Assembly (NCBI GenBank): GCA_902530745.1 | Contig: CACABO010000009.1 | Coordinates: 1 to 59,524 of the forward strand | Origin: an uncultured Alphaproteobacteria bacterium | Lineage (GTDB): Bacteria > Pseudomonadota > Alphaproteobacteria > HIMB59 | Reading direction: 5' to 3' | Length of the DNA: 59,524 nucleotides | Shown here: positions 9,792 to 17,821 of the stretch, piece after piece | Layout: each line of letters starts with the position of its first letter | Numbering within the stretch: the stretch's first letter is position 1 | The notes under the pieces: generated by a model | Told to the model about the DNA's origin: nothing | Database searches by the model: none | The model's input: only the letters and a program-made list of their open reading frames with translations | Made by a program: the position numbers and the translations under genes

Positions 9792-10534
9792 TGAGCACAG
9801 ATCAGGTAATACATTTAGAAAAAGTAAACAAATGGTATGATGATTTTCATGTTTTAAAAGATATTGATTTAATTGTTAATAAAGGACAAAAAATTGTTAT
9901 CTGTGGTCCTAGTGGCTCTGGTAAGTCAACAATGATTAGATGTATAAATCGTCTGGAGGCTCATCAAAAAGGGACAATTGTTGTTCACGGAACAGAGCTT
10001 ACAAATGATCTTAAAAACATTGATTTAATTAGGAAAAATGTCGGTATGGTTTTCCAGCAATTCAATCTTTTTCCGCACCTATCTGTATTAGACAATATTT
10101 CTTTAGCGCCAATTTGGGTGAAAAAAATGCCAAAAAATGAAGCCGAAGATATTGCAATGTCCTATTTAGAAAAAGTTAAAATTCCTGAGCAGGCTAAAAA
10201 ATTTCCTGGTCAGCTCTCTGGAGGTCAACAGCAACGTGTTGCTATAGCTAGATCATTAGCTATGAACCCTGACATTATGTTGTTTGATGAACCAACATCA
10301 GCTTTAGACCCAGAAATGATCAAAGAGGTTTTGGATGTGATGATACAATTAGCTGAAGAGGGTATGACTATGTTAGTTGTTACTCATGAGATGGGATTTG
10401 CAAAAACTGTTGCTGATCAAATGATATTTATGGACGAAGGAAGAATTGTTGAACAAGCATCCCCAGATGAATTCTTTAATAACCCAAAAAGTGACCGAAC
10501 TAAACTTTTCTTAAGTCAAATTCTTAATCATTAA
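9791..10534 (+). CDS. aapP: General L-amino acid ABC transporter, ATP-binding subunit
   Basis: Cytoplasmic ATPase of the Aap importer, 247 residues. Walker A is GPSGSGKST (residues 39-47), the Q-loop is [16 protein letters not shown], the ABC signature is LSGGQQQR and Walker B is [14 protein letters not shown], followed by VVTHEMGFA. All catalytic elements are intact. It is the last gene of aapJQMP; an RhtB-type exporter follows after 11 bases. Confidence 0.97.
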   Translation: MSTDQVIHLEKVNKWYDDFHVLKDIDLIVNKGQKIVICGPSGSGKSTMIRCINRLEAHQKGTIVVHGTELTNDLKNIDLIRKNVGMVFQQFNLFPHLSVLDNISLAPIWVKKMPKNEAEDIAMSYLEKVKIPEQAKKFPGQLSGGQQQRVAIARSLAMNPDIMLFDEPTSALDPEMIKEVLDVMIQLAEEGMTMLVVTHEMGFAKTVADQMIFMDEGRIVEQASPDEFFNNPKSDRTKLFLSQILNH

Positions 10535-10545
10535 AGAAGCATAAT

Positions 10546-11172
10546 ATGAATGAAGTTGTGATGGCTTTATTATCTGGGTGGATAATATTTTATTTTGCTG
10601 TTTTTTTGCCAGGACCTAATACTTTTTTTGTAGCATCCGTTGGAATTAGTGGACAGAAAAAACAAATTTGGGGTGCTGCAGTTGGTACTGCTATTGGTTC
10701 TTTTACGTGGTGCTTACTCGCTACAACAGGTATATCTTTTCTAATTTCAAATTTAATGGGTTGGGGTTTTATAGTTTTAAAGATTCTTGCCAGTCTTTAT
10801 ATGATTTATTTAGCTTATCAAATTGGCAGTCAATACTTTAGTTCAGAAAATCAACTCATAAAACTATCTAATGAAAGAAATTTTTATAACAGTATGAAGA
10901 AAGCAATAATTGTCGCTTATACCAACCCTAAAGCTTTTGCGTTTTGGTCTGCTCTAGCAACTTTACAATTTAGTGAAAATTTAAATTTTAGTATCGCTTT
11001 AATTTTTGCTACAGGTAGTTTTTTTATTTCAGCAATGAATTATTCAATTATCGGTCACTTTTTTGGCATTAAAAATTTTTCAAATTACTTCAATAGACCT
11101 AAAAATATTGTTAATTTAATATTTGCTGGGCTTTTTATATTTGTAGCTATTGAAATTTGGGTTTTAGGCTAG
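10546..11172 (+). CDS. LysE/RhtB-family amino acid exporter
   Basis: Six-segment inner-membrane protein of 208 residues. The family signature FLPGPNTFFVASVGISGQ is in the first helix. RhtB-type proteins export amino acids such as threonine or homoserine lactones. It follows the aap importer after 11 bases and is closed by a hairpin terminator, so it may be co-transcribed as a relief valve for excess amino acids; that coupling is an inference. Confidence 0.88.
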   Translation: MNEVVMALLSGWIIFYFAVFLPGPNTFFVASVGISGQKKQIWGAAVGTAIGSFTWCLLATTGISFLISNLMGWGFIVLKILASLYMIYLAYQIGSQYFSSENQLIKLSNERNFYNSMKKAIIVAYTNPKAFAFWSALATLQFSENLNFSIALIFATGSFFISAMNYSIIGHFFGIKNFSNYFNRPKNIVNLIFAGLFIFVAIEIWVLG

Positions 11173-11174
11173 GC

Positions 11175-11198
11175 AAAAAGCCCTAGATAGGGCTTTTT
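11175..11198. terminator. Bidirectional intrinsic terminator
   Basis: AAAAAGCCCT and AGGGCTTTTT pair around a 4-base AGAT loop. T-runs occur on both strands, so it can end both the aap/RhtB transcript and the convergent small-gene transcript, whose last stop codon lies at its edge. Confidence 0.85.
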
Positions 11199-11361
11199 AA
11201 AATTTTCTAATAAATCTTCTATCTAATTCTTTTTGTCTTCTTTCAAGATCAATCATGTCGATTGCTTGGGATAAATATGCTTCTTCTTTGTTAAACTTTG
11301 ATTTTTGGTCATTTTTTCCATTAATAATTATATTTCTAATAGATTTAAATAGATTGTTCAT
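11197..11361 (-). CDS. Small DUF3563-type protein, 54 residues
   Basis: Starts at ATG 11361, overlapping the TAA stop of the upstream 59-residue gene, and ends inside the bidirectional terminator. The C-terminal half (EAYLSQAIDMIDLERRQKELDRR) matches the DUF3563 pattern of an E-A-Y-L-x-x-A-x-D, then D-L-E-R-R, then L-D core, seen in many proteobacterial proteins of 50-60 residues with unknown role. The N-terminus is basic and hydrophobic. The opposite-strand frame over 11255-11464 shows no such conservation and is treated as spurious. Confidence 0.65.
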   Translation of the reverse strand: MNNLFKSIRNIIINGKNDQKSKFNKEEAYLSQAIDMIDLERRQKELDRRFIRKF

Positions 11362-11540
11362 TATGCGGCCTCTTTCAAACTATTTGGAAATGACTGTTTT
11401 TTTTGATACTCGGAGTAGGCCCATTGCCAATCAGAGCCATATTCAACCTTACAAAAATTTATAATACTATCTTCTTCTCTACTAAAAAAAGACAACCAGA
11501 AACTTAAAGATCGTTCTGTAAATCCAAAAATTTTATTCAT
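11361..11540 (-). CDS. Small hypothetical protein, 59 residues
   Basis: ATG at 11540 preceded by an AGGAAA Shine-Dalgarno at a good distance; the TAA stop overlaps the ATG of the DUF3563-type gene, giving translational coupling. The product starts MNKIFGFTERSLSFW, continues with an acidic middle and ends EYQKKQSFPNSLKEAA; it is rich in aromatic residues (four Trp). No family is recognised. Good initiation context plus coupling to a recognisable small gene is the evidence that it is real. Confidence 0.55.
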   Translation of the reverse strand: MNKIFGFTERSLSFWLSFFSREEDSIINFCKVEYGSDWQWAYSEYQKKQSFPNSLKEAA

Positions 11541-11700
11541 ATTTTAATTTCCTTTCATACATATATATAGTTTCAAAAAGAGATTTTACTTTTGCTTAAT
11601 TTAGACAGCTGATGTCTATTTATGAGACTGCAAACAAATTTATTTAATATTTTGAATTTGTATATAGTCTAAATAACAAAAAAAATGATAAATTTATAAT

Positions 11701-12777
11701 ATGGATTATAAAATTTTTGATGGTCACAATGATGTATTATTTAGATTATTTTTAAAGAACAAACCTGACTCATATCTTGATTTTATCGATGGAGATAATG
11801 AAGGACATTTAGATCTTCCTCGAATGAACCAAGCTAATTTTAAGGGAGGATTATGCGCTATATATGTTCCTACCCCAGAACAAGATATCTCTGACTCTGA
11901 TAAGTTGGTCAACTATAAAGATATGGAGCAAGATGAGTATTTATTACCACTTCCAAGACCCATAGACGTAAACGATGCATTACCAGTTGTTTTAAATCAA
12001 TTGTCTATCCTTTCAAAAATTGAAAGAAACTCAAAAAATAAAGTTAAGATTTGTTTATCTGGCAAAGATTTGGAAACTTCGTTTAAACATGATGATCAAT
12101 TATCTGTAGTAACGCATATAGAGGGCGCAGAATGTATAGATAAAAATTTTTATAATCTCGAAACTTTATTTCGAGCTGGTCTTAGGTCAATTGGGCCAGT
12201 TTGGTCAAGGCCTACTATTTTTGCAGAGGGTGTTCCCTTTGCATTTCCAACCTCACCAGATATTGGAGATGGTTTAACCGAAATAGGAATAGAACTAATA
12301 AAAAATTGTAATTCACTGAATATGTTAATTGACACCTCTCATTTAAATGAAAAAGGCTTTTGGGATATAGCAAAATATTCAAATTCGCCCCTAGTAGCCA
12401 CACATAGCAACGCTCATCAGATTTGCCCACACTCTAGAAACCTCACAAATAAGCAATTAGATGCAATCAAAGAAACCCAAGGGATGGTAGGAGTTAATTT
12501 TGCCCCAGCATTTTTAAGGAAAGACGGAAAAATGGTTTCTGATACAGATTTACAAATAATTGTTGATCATTTTAAGTACCTTATTGACTATTTAGGTGAT
12601 GATAAAGTTGGATTTGGCTCAGATTTTGACGGTGCAATGATGCCAAAAGATCTGAATAGTGTTTTAGGTATGTATAAATTAATTGATCTATTAATTTCAC
12701 AGGGGTTTAATGAAAACATAATGATTAAAATCTCACATTTAAATTGGATTAATCTTTTAAAAAGAGTTCTAAATTAA
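11701..12777 (+). CDS. Membrane dipeptidase (peptidase M19 family)
   Basis: Zinc-dependent dipeptidase of the renal dipeptidase family, 358 residues. The N-terminal metal motif H-x-D is His9/Asp11 (DGHNDVL), the bridging glutamate is in THIEGAE, and the later metal histidines are in IDTSHLNEKGFW, ATHSNAH and PHSRN; FGSDFDGA carries the last active-site aspartate. Bacterial members act on L- or D-dipeptides, sometimes in small-molecule catabolism. No signal peptide is visible, so it is probably cytoplasmic. Monocistronic as far as can be seen. Confidence 0.92.
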   Translation: MDYKIFDGHNDVLFRLFLKNKPDSYLDFIDGDNEGHLDLPRMNQANFKGGLCAIYVPTPEQDISDSDKLVNYKDMEQDEYLLPLPRPIDVNDALPVVLNQLSILSKIERNSKNKVKICLSGKDLETSFKHDDQLSVVTHIEGAECIDKNFYNLETLFRAGLRSIGPVWSRPTIFAEGVPFAFPTSPDIGDGLTEIGIELIKNCNSLNMLIDTSHLNEKGFWDIAKYSNSPLVATHSNAHQICPHSRNLTNKQLDAIKETQGMVGVNFAPAFLRKDGKMVSDTDLQIIVDHFKYLIDYLGDDKVGFGSDFDGAMMPKDLNSVLGMYKLIDLLISQGFNENIMIKISHLNWINLLKRVLN

Positions 12778-12821
12778 TAAATATTCAATGAAGTGAAACT
12801 TTAGTATCAAAAAAATTCTGA

Positions 12822-12827
12822 TATAAT
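12822..12827 (+). promoter_or_regulatory. Candidate -10 element (TATAAT) giving a leaderless transcript
   Basis: A perfect TATAAT lies 6 bases before the ATG at 12834. If used, transcription would begin at or within a base or two of the start codon. The -35 region is poor, and no Shine-Dalgarno precedes the gene, which fits leaderless translation. Confidence 0.35.
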
Positions 12828-12833
12828 GTTTTT

Positions 12834-13019
12834 ATGGGACTTCACTTTGACTATAAATCAAAAGCTGGTGAAAGAGCTATGGAAAAAGAGCGTAAGCGCC
12901 AAGAAAAACTTGCCGCAAAAAAGGCTAAAAGAGAAGCAAAAAGAGAAGCAGAAGAGTTAGCCGAATTAGAGCGCCTTACAGATCCAAATGCTCCAGCTGA
13001 GGGAAATCAGGAACAGTAA
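12834..13019 (+). CDS. Small highly charged coiled-coil protein, 61 residues
   Basis: The product opens GLHFDYKSKAGERAMEKERK and continues as an uninterrupted Lys/Arg/Glu/Ala-rich helix, ending in an acidic Pro-containing tail. Proteins with this N-terminal stretch occur as conserved hypotheticals in marine alphaproteobacteria, from memory; no function is known. Expression is probably from the TATAAT just upstream. Base composition (Ala- and Lys-rich codons) and the ordered heptad-like pattern argue that it is a real gene. Confidence 0.65.
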   Translation: MGLHFDYKSKAGERAMEKERKRQEKLAAKKAKREAKREAEELAELERLTDPNAPAEGNQEQ

Positions 13020-13066
13020 TCTGATTACCTTCAAATATATTAATTTTTTCGATCGCTAGTATCGAC

Positions 13067-13780
13067 TCAGATTTTTTTTATCTTATAAATTTTTTGATCG
13101 TCTGTCATAGATCCGACTTGCCTTTTATACCATTCCTTAAAATCACTTGATGTGTCATCATAAAACATCACTTTCTTTCGAATTAAGAAAATACCAATAT
13201 CACTCTCTGGAATTCCAATAAAAGTCTGTCTTTCTGTGTGCATCACTTTTATAGTTTCTTGCAAAGGTTCATGCTCACATAAATAATAACCATAATGCTC
13301 TCCCCAGACGTATCTTATAATAGGAGTTGTTGCATCCACCATCATCTGAACATATTTATCCTCATTTTTTAAAAAATTTTCCATACCTGGAACAGGTTGA
13401 TGGATTTGAGCAAAACTAAGACCAATTTTTTCTTTAGGCACCCAAACAGATGGAAATGAAACATGTAAAGCTATAAGTTTGTTACATCTGTGAAAAATTG
13501 CTATATCCTCTTGAAGATTATAACCAAGTTCTACAAAGTTGTTAAAATTAGAATTTTTAGATGGATATTCTTTTTTTAATATAGAATTTAACTTCTCGCA
13601 CACAGCTGTATCAATTTCTTTTGTAAAATAATCATCAAAAAAAATATTTTCTTTACATTGTTGTTTCAAACTTAAATATCTTTCTTCATGCTCATCAAAT
13701 TCAATAATTGGAAGGTCTTTTATTTTTTTTATTCCAGGAGCTACAGAGTAAATAGGTCCATATGGTTCCCAGTCGATCAT
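13067..13780 (-). CDS. DUF3445 / heme-dependent oxidative N-demethylase-like protein
   Basis: 237 residues with the DUF3445 pattern: PSVWVPKEKIGLSFAQIHQPVPG mid-protein, then a pattern R-x-x-W and HTERQTFIGIPESDIGIFLIR near the end. Characterised relatives are the heme-binding alpha subunit of the oxidative N-demethylase acting on dimethylamine. The reductase partner subunits are not nearby, so whether this acts on methylated amines is unproven. It overlaps the upstream TauE/SafE gene by 4 bases, so the two share a transcript and perhaps a substrate. Confidence 0.7.
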   Translation of the reverse strand: MIDWEPYGPIYSVAPGIKKIKDLPIIEFDEHEERYLSLKQQCKENIFFDDYFTKEIDTAVCEKLNSILKKEYPSKNSNFNNFVELGYNLQEDIAIFHRCNKLIALHVSFPSVWVPKEKIGLSFAQIHQPVPGMENFLKNEDKYVQMMVDATTPIIRYVWGEHYGYYLCEHEPLQETIKVMHTERQTFIGIPESDIGIFLIRKKVMFYDDTSSDFKEWYKRQVGSMTDDQKIYKIKKI

Positions 13781-14490
13781 TTTGTGAATAGAATCAATAC
13801 TCCTATTAAAGTGATAGCAATAATAATAAGTCTTTTAAATAGGATTTCCGGTATTTGTTTATGTATAAAATAACCCAGCCAAACACTCAACATAACTAAA
13901 AAAGCTATTGGATAATACATTTTCACTATTTCTAAATAGCTTCCTCCCAAAAACATAAAAAATATCGCTCGCAAAGAGTTTATAATAAAAAAATATCCAG
14001 CCATAGTTGATCGCAACTCTTGTTTTGAGGAGAAATAATCTTTATACCCCATTAATACAAATGGTCCTCCAATAGTATAAATGCCTTGAATAAATCCACC
14101 AAGAATTACAAAAAAATTTTTCAAGAATTGAGGATACTTGATATCAGGAAAAAATAAGTTGAAACATCCGTAAACAATTAAAATTAATGCAAATATTTTT
14201 ATTAAAACATCTGATGCAAAATAACTGATAAAATATGTTCCAATTAATGCACCAGGAATTGTATAAATTAAAATTTTGATCAGATGTTTCAAAGAGACAT
14301 ATTTGTATGATTGAATTAAAACAGCTAAACCGGAGGATAGCCCAACAATCATTGCAAGCTTTAACAAAGAATTAAAGTCAAAGAAAAATCCACTAATTCC
14401 AAGAAAGATTATCGTACCACCAAAACCAAAAATACTCTCAATGGCGTATGCAAAACAAGCTATTAATGCAATAGTTGAAAAATTTGGCAT
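13777..14490 (-). CDS. TauE/SafE family membrane transporter
   Basis: 237 residues, about eight hydrophobic segments, with the duplicated small-residue motifs of this family (IESIFGFGGTIIF near residue 18 and GGFIQGIYTIGGPFVL near residue 130). Members export or move sulfite, sulfoacetate, taurine-derived or other organic anions across the inner membrane. Its only partner here is the overlapping DUF3445 gene, so the substrate cannot be named. Confidence 0.85.
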   Translation of the reverse strand: MPNFSTIALIACFAYAIESIFGFGGTIIFLGISGFFFDFNSLLKLAMIVGLSSGLAVLIQSYKYVSLKHLIKILIYTIPGALIGTYFISYFASDVLIKIFALILIVYGCFNLFFPDIKYPQFLKNFFVILGGFIQGIYTIGGPFVLMGYKDYFSSKQELRSTMAGYFFIINSLRAIFFMFLGGSYLEIVKMYYPIAFLVMLSVWLGYFIHKQIPEILFKRLIIIAITLIGVLILFTK

Positions 14491-14536
14491 TTAATTCTAT
14501 TTAACAATTTAGAATGTTTTATGTTAAAAGTAATCT

Positions 14537-15118
14537 ATGTATTTAAAAGTAATATTCTCATTTATTGTAATATTATTTCTTAAAACGAATTTATTGTATG
14601 CCCTTTCTCAAGATATTTCTTTAACAATCATGGTTCGTTCTACATTGGGAACAGAATATATTCTTGCAAAAAGTATATGCAAAGTATTAGACAGGGAACT
14701 TGAAATATCTCATAGTTATGGTGGCTCTAACACACTAGAATGCAATACTCGCCTTGATGATAGCGTTGATGAAATAATTAAAAAAATTGAACAAAATCAA
14801 TTTCAATATGCAATTATTAAAAAATCAGATTTATTGGATCGTCCCTCTAATTTATCGCTTCGTTCAATTTTAAATTTTCCCGCAGATAAAAATTATGTTT
14901 TCATTTCAAACCAGAATGTAGATCCTAATGTGATTAAAGATATAAACTTTGGAATTATGAATCATTTGCTTGAGTTTCGCTATCTTCATAAATCTTTTTT
15001 TGAATTTTCTGAAAATAATTTAATTGTTAAAGAAAAAATACCATTACACTTAGGGACTTTAAAATTTAGTGATGAGTGGAATAATGGTAAAAGAAGAGGG
15101 TTTACAGAGGTAGACTAA
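14537..15118 (+). CDS. Short TAXI/TRAP-like periplasmic binding protein (possibly degenerate)
   Basis: N-terminal signal peptide to about residue 23, then SLTIMVRSTLGTEYILAKSICKVL, which resembles the opening of TAXI-type solute-binding proteins (G-x-x-Y-x-x-A-x-x-I-C). Only 193 residues against about 320 for the family, and no TRAP permease genes are near. A second lobe resembling SIL-x-FP-x-DKNYVFIS follows. It may be a specialised short protein or a decaying remnant; the frame itself is intact. The family call is tentative. Confidence 0.5.
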   Translation: MYLKVIFSFIVILFLKTNLLYALSQDISLTIMVRSTLGTEYILAKSICKVLDRELEISHSYGGSNTLECNTRLDDSVDEIIKKIEQNQFQYAIIKKSDLLDRPSNLSLRSILNFPADKNYVFISNQNVDPNVIKDINFGIMNHLLEFRYLHKSFFEFSENNLIVKEKIPLHLGTLKFSDEWNNGKRRGFTEVD

Positions 15119-15191
15119 TTTTTACAAAACCATCAGTTACAACAAAAATAAATATTAAAGCAAAAAATATTCCACCAACAAAAACTTTCAT
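15102..15191 (-). CDS. Possible 29-residue single-span membrane peptide
   Basis: ATG at 15191 to TAA at 15102-15104, overlapping the 3' end of the TAXI-like gene by 17 bases on the opposite strand. The product is one hydrophobic span (MKVFVGGIFFALIFIFVVTD) with a short polar tail. The upstream region has only a weak purine stretch. It is the only open frame in the otherwise empty 130-base gap; conservation in relatives would be needed to accept it. Confidence 0.3.
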   Translation of the reverse strand: MKVFVGGIFFALIFIFVVTDGFVKISLPL

Positions 15192-15249
15192 CACACAAAC
15201 TTACTAAATAGATTTTAGGTGTAAAGTATATAAACTGTGCAAAATTGTC

Positions 15250-15861
15250 ATGAACGAGTTTATTTTTGGTTTTTCAACAGGTTTAAGTTTAATACTTGCT
15301 ATAGGTGCACAAAATTTATTTGTAATAGAGCAAGGTATAAAAAAAAATAATATTTTTTTGGTAACTTCAATATGTATAGTTGGTGATTTTTTATTGATTT
15401 TTTTTGGAATTTTCTTATTTCACTTTATTAAAAATTTCATCAATGATCTAATCAATTTATTATTATCTATAGGGCTTGTCCTCTTTCTTCTAAATTTTAT
15501 ATGGTCAAAAATAAAAACATTTAAACATGATATTGTATTTTCACAAACACATACACAAACATCAAAGTCAAAAATAGCTCTTCAGACACTTGCTTTTACT
15601 TTTTTAAACCCACACGTTTACTCAGATACTGTTTTTATTTTAGGAAATTTATCAAAACATTTTCTAACTATTTCAGACAAGATTTTATTTGGATTTGGTG
15701 CAAGTCTAGCGTCATTGATTTTTTTTTATTTTTTAGGCTATGGTGCTCAATCACTAAGATTATATTTTTTAAACAAACAAGTTTGGAAATTGGTTAATAT
15801 AATAATAATTCTTTATTTGCTTATACTTACCTTATCTATTATTTTCTTAGAAATAATTTGA
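15250..15861 (+). CDS. LysE/ArgO-family amino acid exporter
   Basis: 203 residues, six hydrophobic segments. The N-terminal GLSLILAIGAQNLFVIEQGI is the ArgO/LysE signature, which separates it from the RhtB-type exporter at 10.5 kb. FTFLNPHVYSDTVFILG is the second conserved block. Relatives export arginine, lysine or analogues and are usually controlled by a LysR-type regulator; none is adjacent. A hairpin with a T-run follows 54 bases after the stop. Confidence 0.88.
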   Translation: MNEFIFGFSTGLSLILAIGAQNLFVIEQGIKKNNIFLVTSICIVGDFLLIFFGIFLFHFIKNFINDLINLLLSIGLVLFLLNFIWSKIKTFKHDIVFSQTHTQTSKSKIALQTLAFTFLNPHVYSDTVFILGNLSKHFLTISDKILFGFGASLASLIFFYFLGYGAQSLRLYFLNKQVWKLVNIIIILYLLILTLSIIFLEII

Positions 15862-15914
15862 TTATTAATTTTTTATTTAAAAATTATTTCATCAGCTGTC
15901 TGTAAGTTGCATAG

Positions 15915-15946
15915 TTGTTATGCAATCATAACAAGAGTTTTTTTTT
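15915..15946 (+). terminator. Intrinsic terminator after the ArgO-type exporter
   Basis: TTGTTATG pairs perfectly with CATAACAA around a 4-base loop, then GAG and nine T residues. The stem is AT-rich but the geometry is that of a rho-independent terminator in an AT-rich genome. Confidence 0.65.
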
Positions 15947-15969
15947 GAATATTATGTATAAATTTATTA

Positions 15970-16051
15970 GGAGCAGTTTTTAAAAGTTTCGATTAACTCC
16001 GTGTTGACATAGATACTTAGTTATTCCCTCCTAGTTATAACAAACTGCTCC
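15970..16051. other. Long-range inverted repeat in the 199-base gap before the DUF2721 gene
   Basis: GGAGCAGTTT at 15970-15979 is the exact reverse complement of AAACTGCTCC at 16042-16051, 62 bases apart, ending 9 bases before the next start codon. Between them are a TTGACA (16004-16009) and a direct repeat TAGTTAT (16018-16024 and 16032-16038). This may be a structured 5' leader or small RNA, or an operator region. No known riboswitch or RNA family is recognised. The rest of the gap (15862-15914) shows nothing. Confidence 0.4.
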
Positions 16052-16060
16052 ATAAATAGT

Positions 16061-16474
16061 ATGCCAAGCTTCACAACACTTTATCCAGCACTTTTGTTTC
16101 CAGCTATACCTTTAATGATGATATCGTTTGGTAATAGATATACTTCTCTTGCTTCATTAATCAGAAAGATCCATGACACAATAATTACAAATAGACCAAC
16201 TAGCAATGTGGTTCAACATCACTTAGATCAAATAAAAGTACTCACAACTCGTTTAACATTAGTTAGGTCAGTTCAAACCCTCTCTGGGATCAGCTTTTTG
16301 CTGAATTTAATATCTATTTTTTTTAGCTATATCAAGATTTATGACTTAGCCTTAAACTTTTTTGGTTTAGGGATATTGATATTTTCAATAGCTATAATGT
16401 TATTTATCTATGAGATACAATTATCCACTAAAGCTCTCAGCAAGCATTTGGAAGACCTGAAAGATTTTAGTTAA
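16061..16474 (+). CDS. DUF2721 family membrane protein
   Basis: 137 residues with the DUF2721 layout: an N-terminal membrane helix containing LLFPAIPLMMISFGNRYTSL, a polar linker with the conserved R-K-I-H-D, then two membrane helices. The function of the family is unknown. Its upstream region holds a long inverted repeat. The TAA stop shares TTAA with the stop of the convergent MATE gene. Confidence 0.7.
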   Translation: MPSFTTLYPALLFPAIPLMMISFGNRYTSLASLIRKIHDTIITNRPTSNVVQHHLDQIKVLTTRLTLVRSVQTLSGISFLLNLISIFFSYIKIYDLALNFFGLGILIFSIAIMLFIYEIQLSTKALSKHLEDLKDFS

Positions 16475-17817
16475 TTTATTAAGATACCGGATTCCTTTTT
16501 AAATAAATATTTCATATGAAAAAAAACAAACACTGAGCCTAGTAAATTTGTAAAAAATATAGCCCACCAAATACCAATTAGGCCTTTTTCTAGAGTCTCA
16601 GAAAATAAATAAATTACAAATGGGGGAAGAAATACTAATCTAATAAAAGTGTAGAACACATTTACAGAAGGTTTTCTTAAACCAGAAAGTACAGAATCAC
16701 ACCTATCAATAACTTGATATATAAAAGCCAAAAAAGCTACCATAAACAAGTAGCTACCAGCAATAATTATCACTTCACTGTCTCTTGAAAAAAAACTAGC
16801 AATCCTTTCACCCGCAAATATAAGCACTACTGCACCAAAAATCATCATTGTCATAGATAACCTTAATGAAATTAAAAAAGCTTCATAAATTCTATCAAAA
16901 TTCTTCGAACCAAAATTTTGTCCAACCATACTTAATAAAGCACTACTAAATCCTATGGCAGGTAATAAAATAATTTGCTCAATTCTTAAAGCTATACCAT
17001 AAGCTGCACTAGCTGAGGCACCATAACTTGTAACAAACTTTTGCATTATGAAAAAACCAACTGCAATCATAAACATATTCATACTAGAGGGTATAGATTG
17101 TCTTAGAATTCTTAATACGAATTTAGTTTCTAGCCAAATATAATTGTAATTGAAATACTTAAACAAAGGACTGCGAATAGCATAATAGCTTAAAAAGAAA
17201 AAATGAAATAGTTGAGATATGACTGTTGCAAGAGCTATCCCGAGAGTTCCCAATGCAGGAAAAGGACCATAACCTAAAGATAAGAAAGGACTAAATATTA
17301 AATTAATAAAAAAGCTTATGATTAACGCATTTCTATTTTTTTTCGTATCTCCTTGTGCATATAAAAGAGAATTAACGACAAAAGAAACAATAAAAATTGG
17401 AGCACCAATTGAGAGTACTTTTATGTATCTTAGACCATTGTTAAGAAAAGTACCTTCTGCCCCAAAATATAAAAATACAGGTCTAGATAATAGAAAGGTT
17501 GTAAATCCAATGGCTATAGAAATCAATAAAGTGATAACTAAAGCTTGAGTATGAATCTTAATTGCCTCATTAAATTTTTTTTTGCCAATAGCTATTGAGA
17601 CAAGAGCTGTGGTGCCTTGTCCAAAACCTACAGCGAAGGCCAATAAAACAAAATACAAGGGGTAAGATATTGATAAGCCTGCAATAGCCTCTGTGCTTAT
17701 GAGACCTGCATAAAAAGTATCTACTACATTGTACAAAGTATAAAATAAAAGACCTGTTCCTGCTGGAACAGCCATACCGATTAATTGTTTTTTTATATCC
17801 CCTTGGGTAAGATCCAT
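16471..17817 (-). CDS. MATE-family efflux transporter
   Basis: 448 residues, about twelve membrane helices; N-terminal MAVPAGTGLLFYTLYNVVDTFYAG and the repeat-two block LLPAIGFSSALLSMVGQNFGSKNFDR are typical of NorM/DinF-type multidrug and toxin exporters driven by H+ or Na+. It starts 4 bases after hemJ, so it appears to be the last gene of the heme operon. Export of a porphyrin or of a toxic intermediate is an attractive but untested idea. Confidence 0.92.
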   Translation of the reverse strand: MDLTQGDIKKQLIGMAVPAGTGLLFYTLYNVVDTFYAGLISTEAIAGLSISYPLYFVLLAFAVGFGQGTTALVSIAIGKKKFNEAIKIHTQALVITLLISIAIGFTTFLLSRPVFLYFGAEGTFLNNGLRYIKVLSIGAPIFIVSFVVNSLLYAQGDTKKNRNALIISFFINLIFSPFLSLGYGPFPALGTLGIALATVISQLFHFFFLSYYAIRSPLFKYFNYNYIWLETKFVLRILRQSIPSSMNMFMIAVGFFIMQKFVTSYGASASAAYGIALRIEQIILLPAIGFSSALLSMVGQNFGSKNFDRIYEAFLISLRLSMTMMIFGAVVLIFAGERIASFFSRDSEVIIIAGSYLFMVAFLAFIYQVIDRCDSVLSGLRKPSVNVFYTFIRLVFLPPFVIYLFSETLEKGLIGIWWAIFFTNLLGSVFVFFHMKYLFKKESGILIN

Positions 17818-17821
17818 AAAA

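Noticed and set aside
11255-11464. Forward-strand frame of 69 residues after the RhtB exporter
   Set aside because: It runs antisense to the two small coupled reverse-strand genes, has no family resemblance and no Shine-Dalgarno.
11695-11700. TATAAT directly before the dipeptidase ATG as a promoter
   Set aside because: Transcription from it would start inside the coding sequence, after the start codon.
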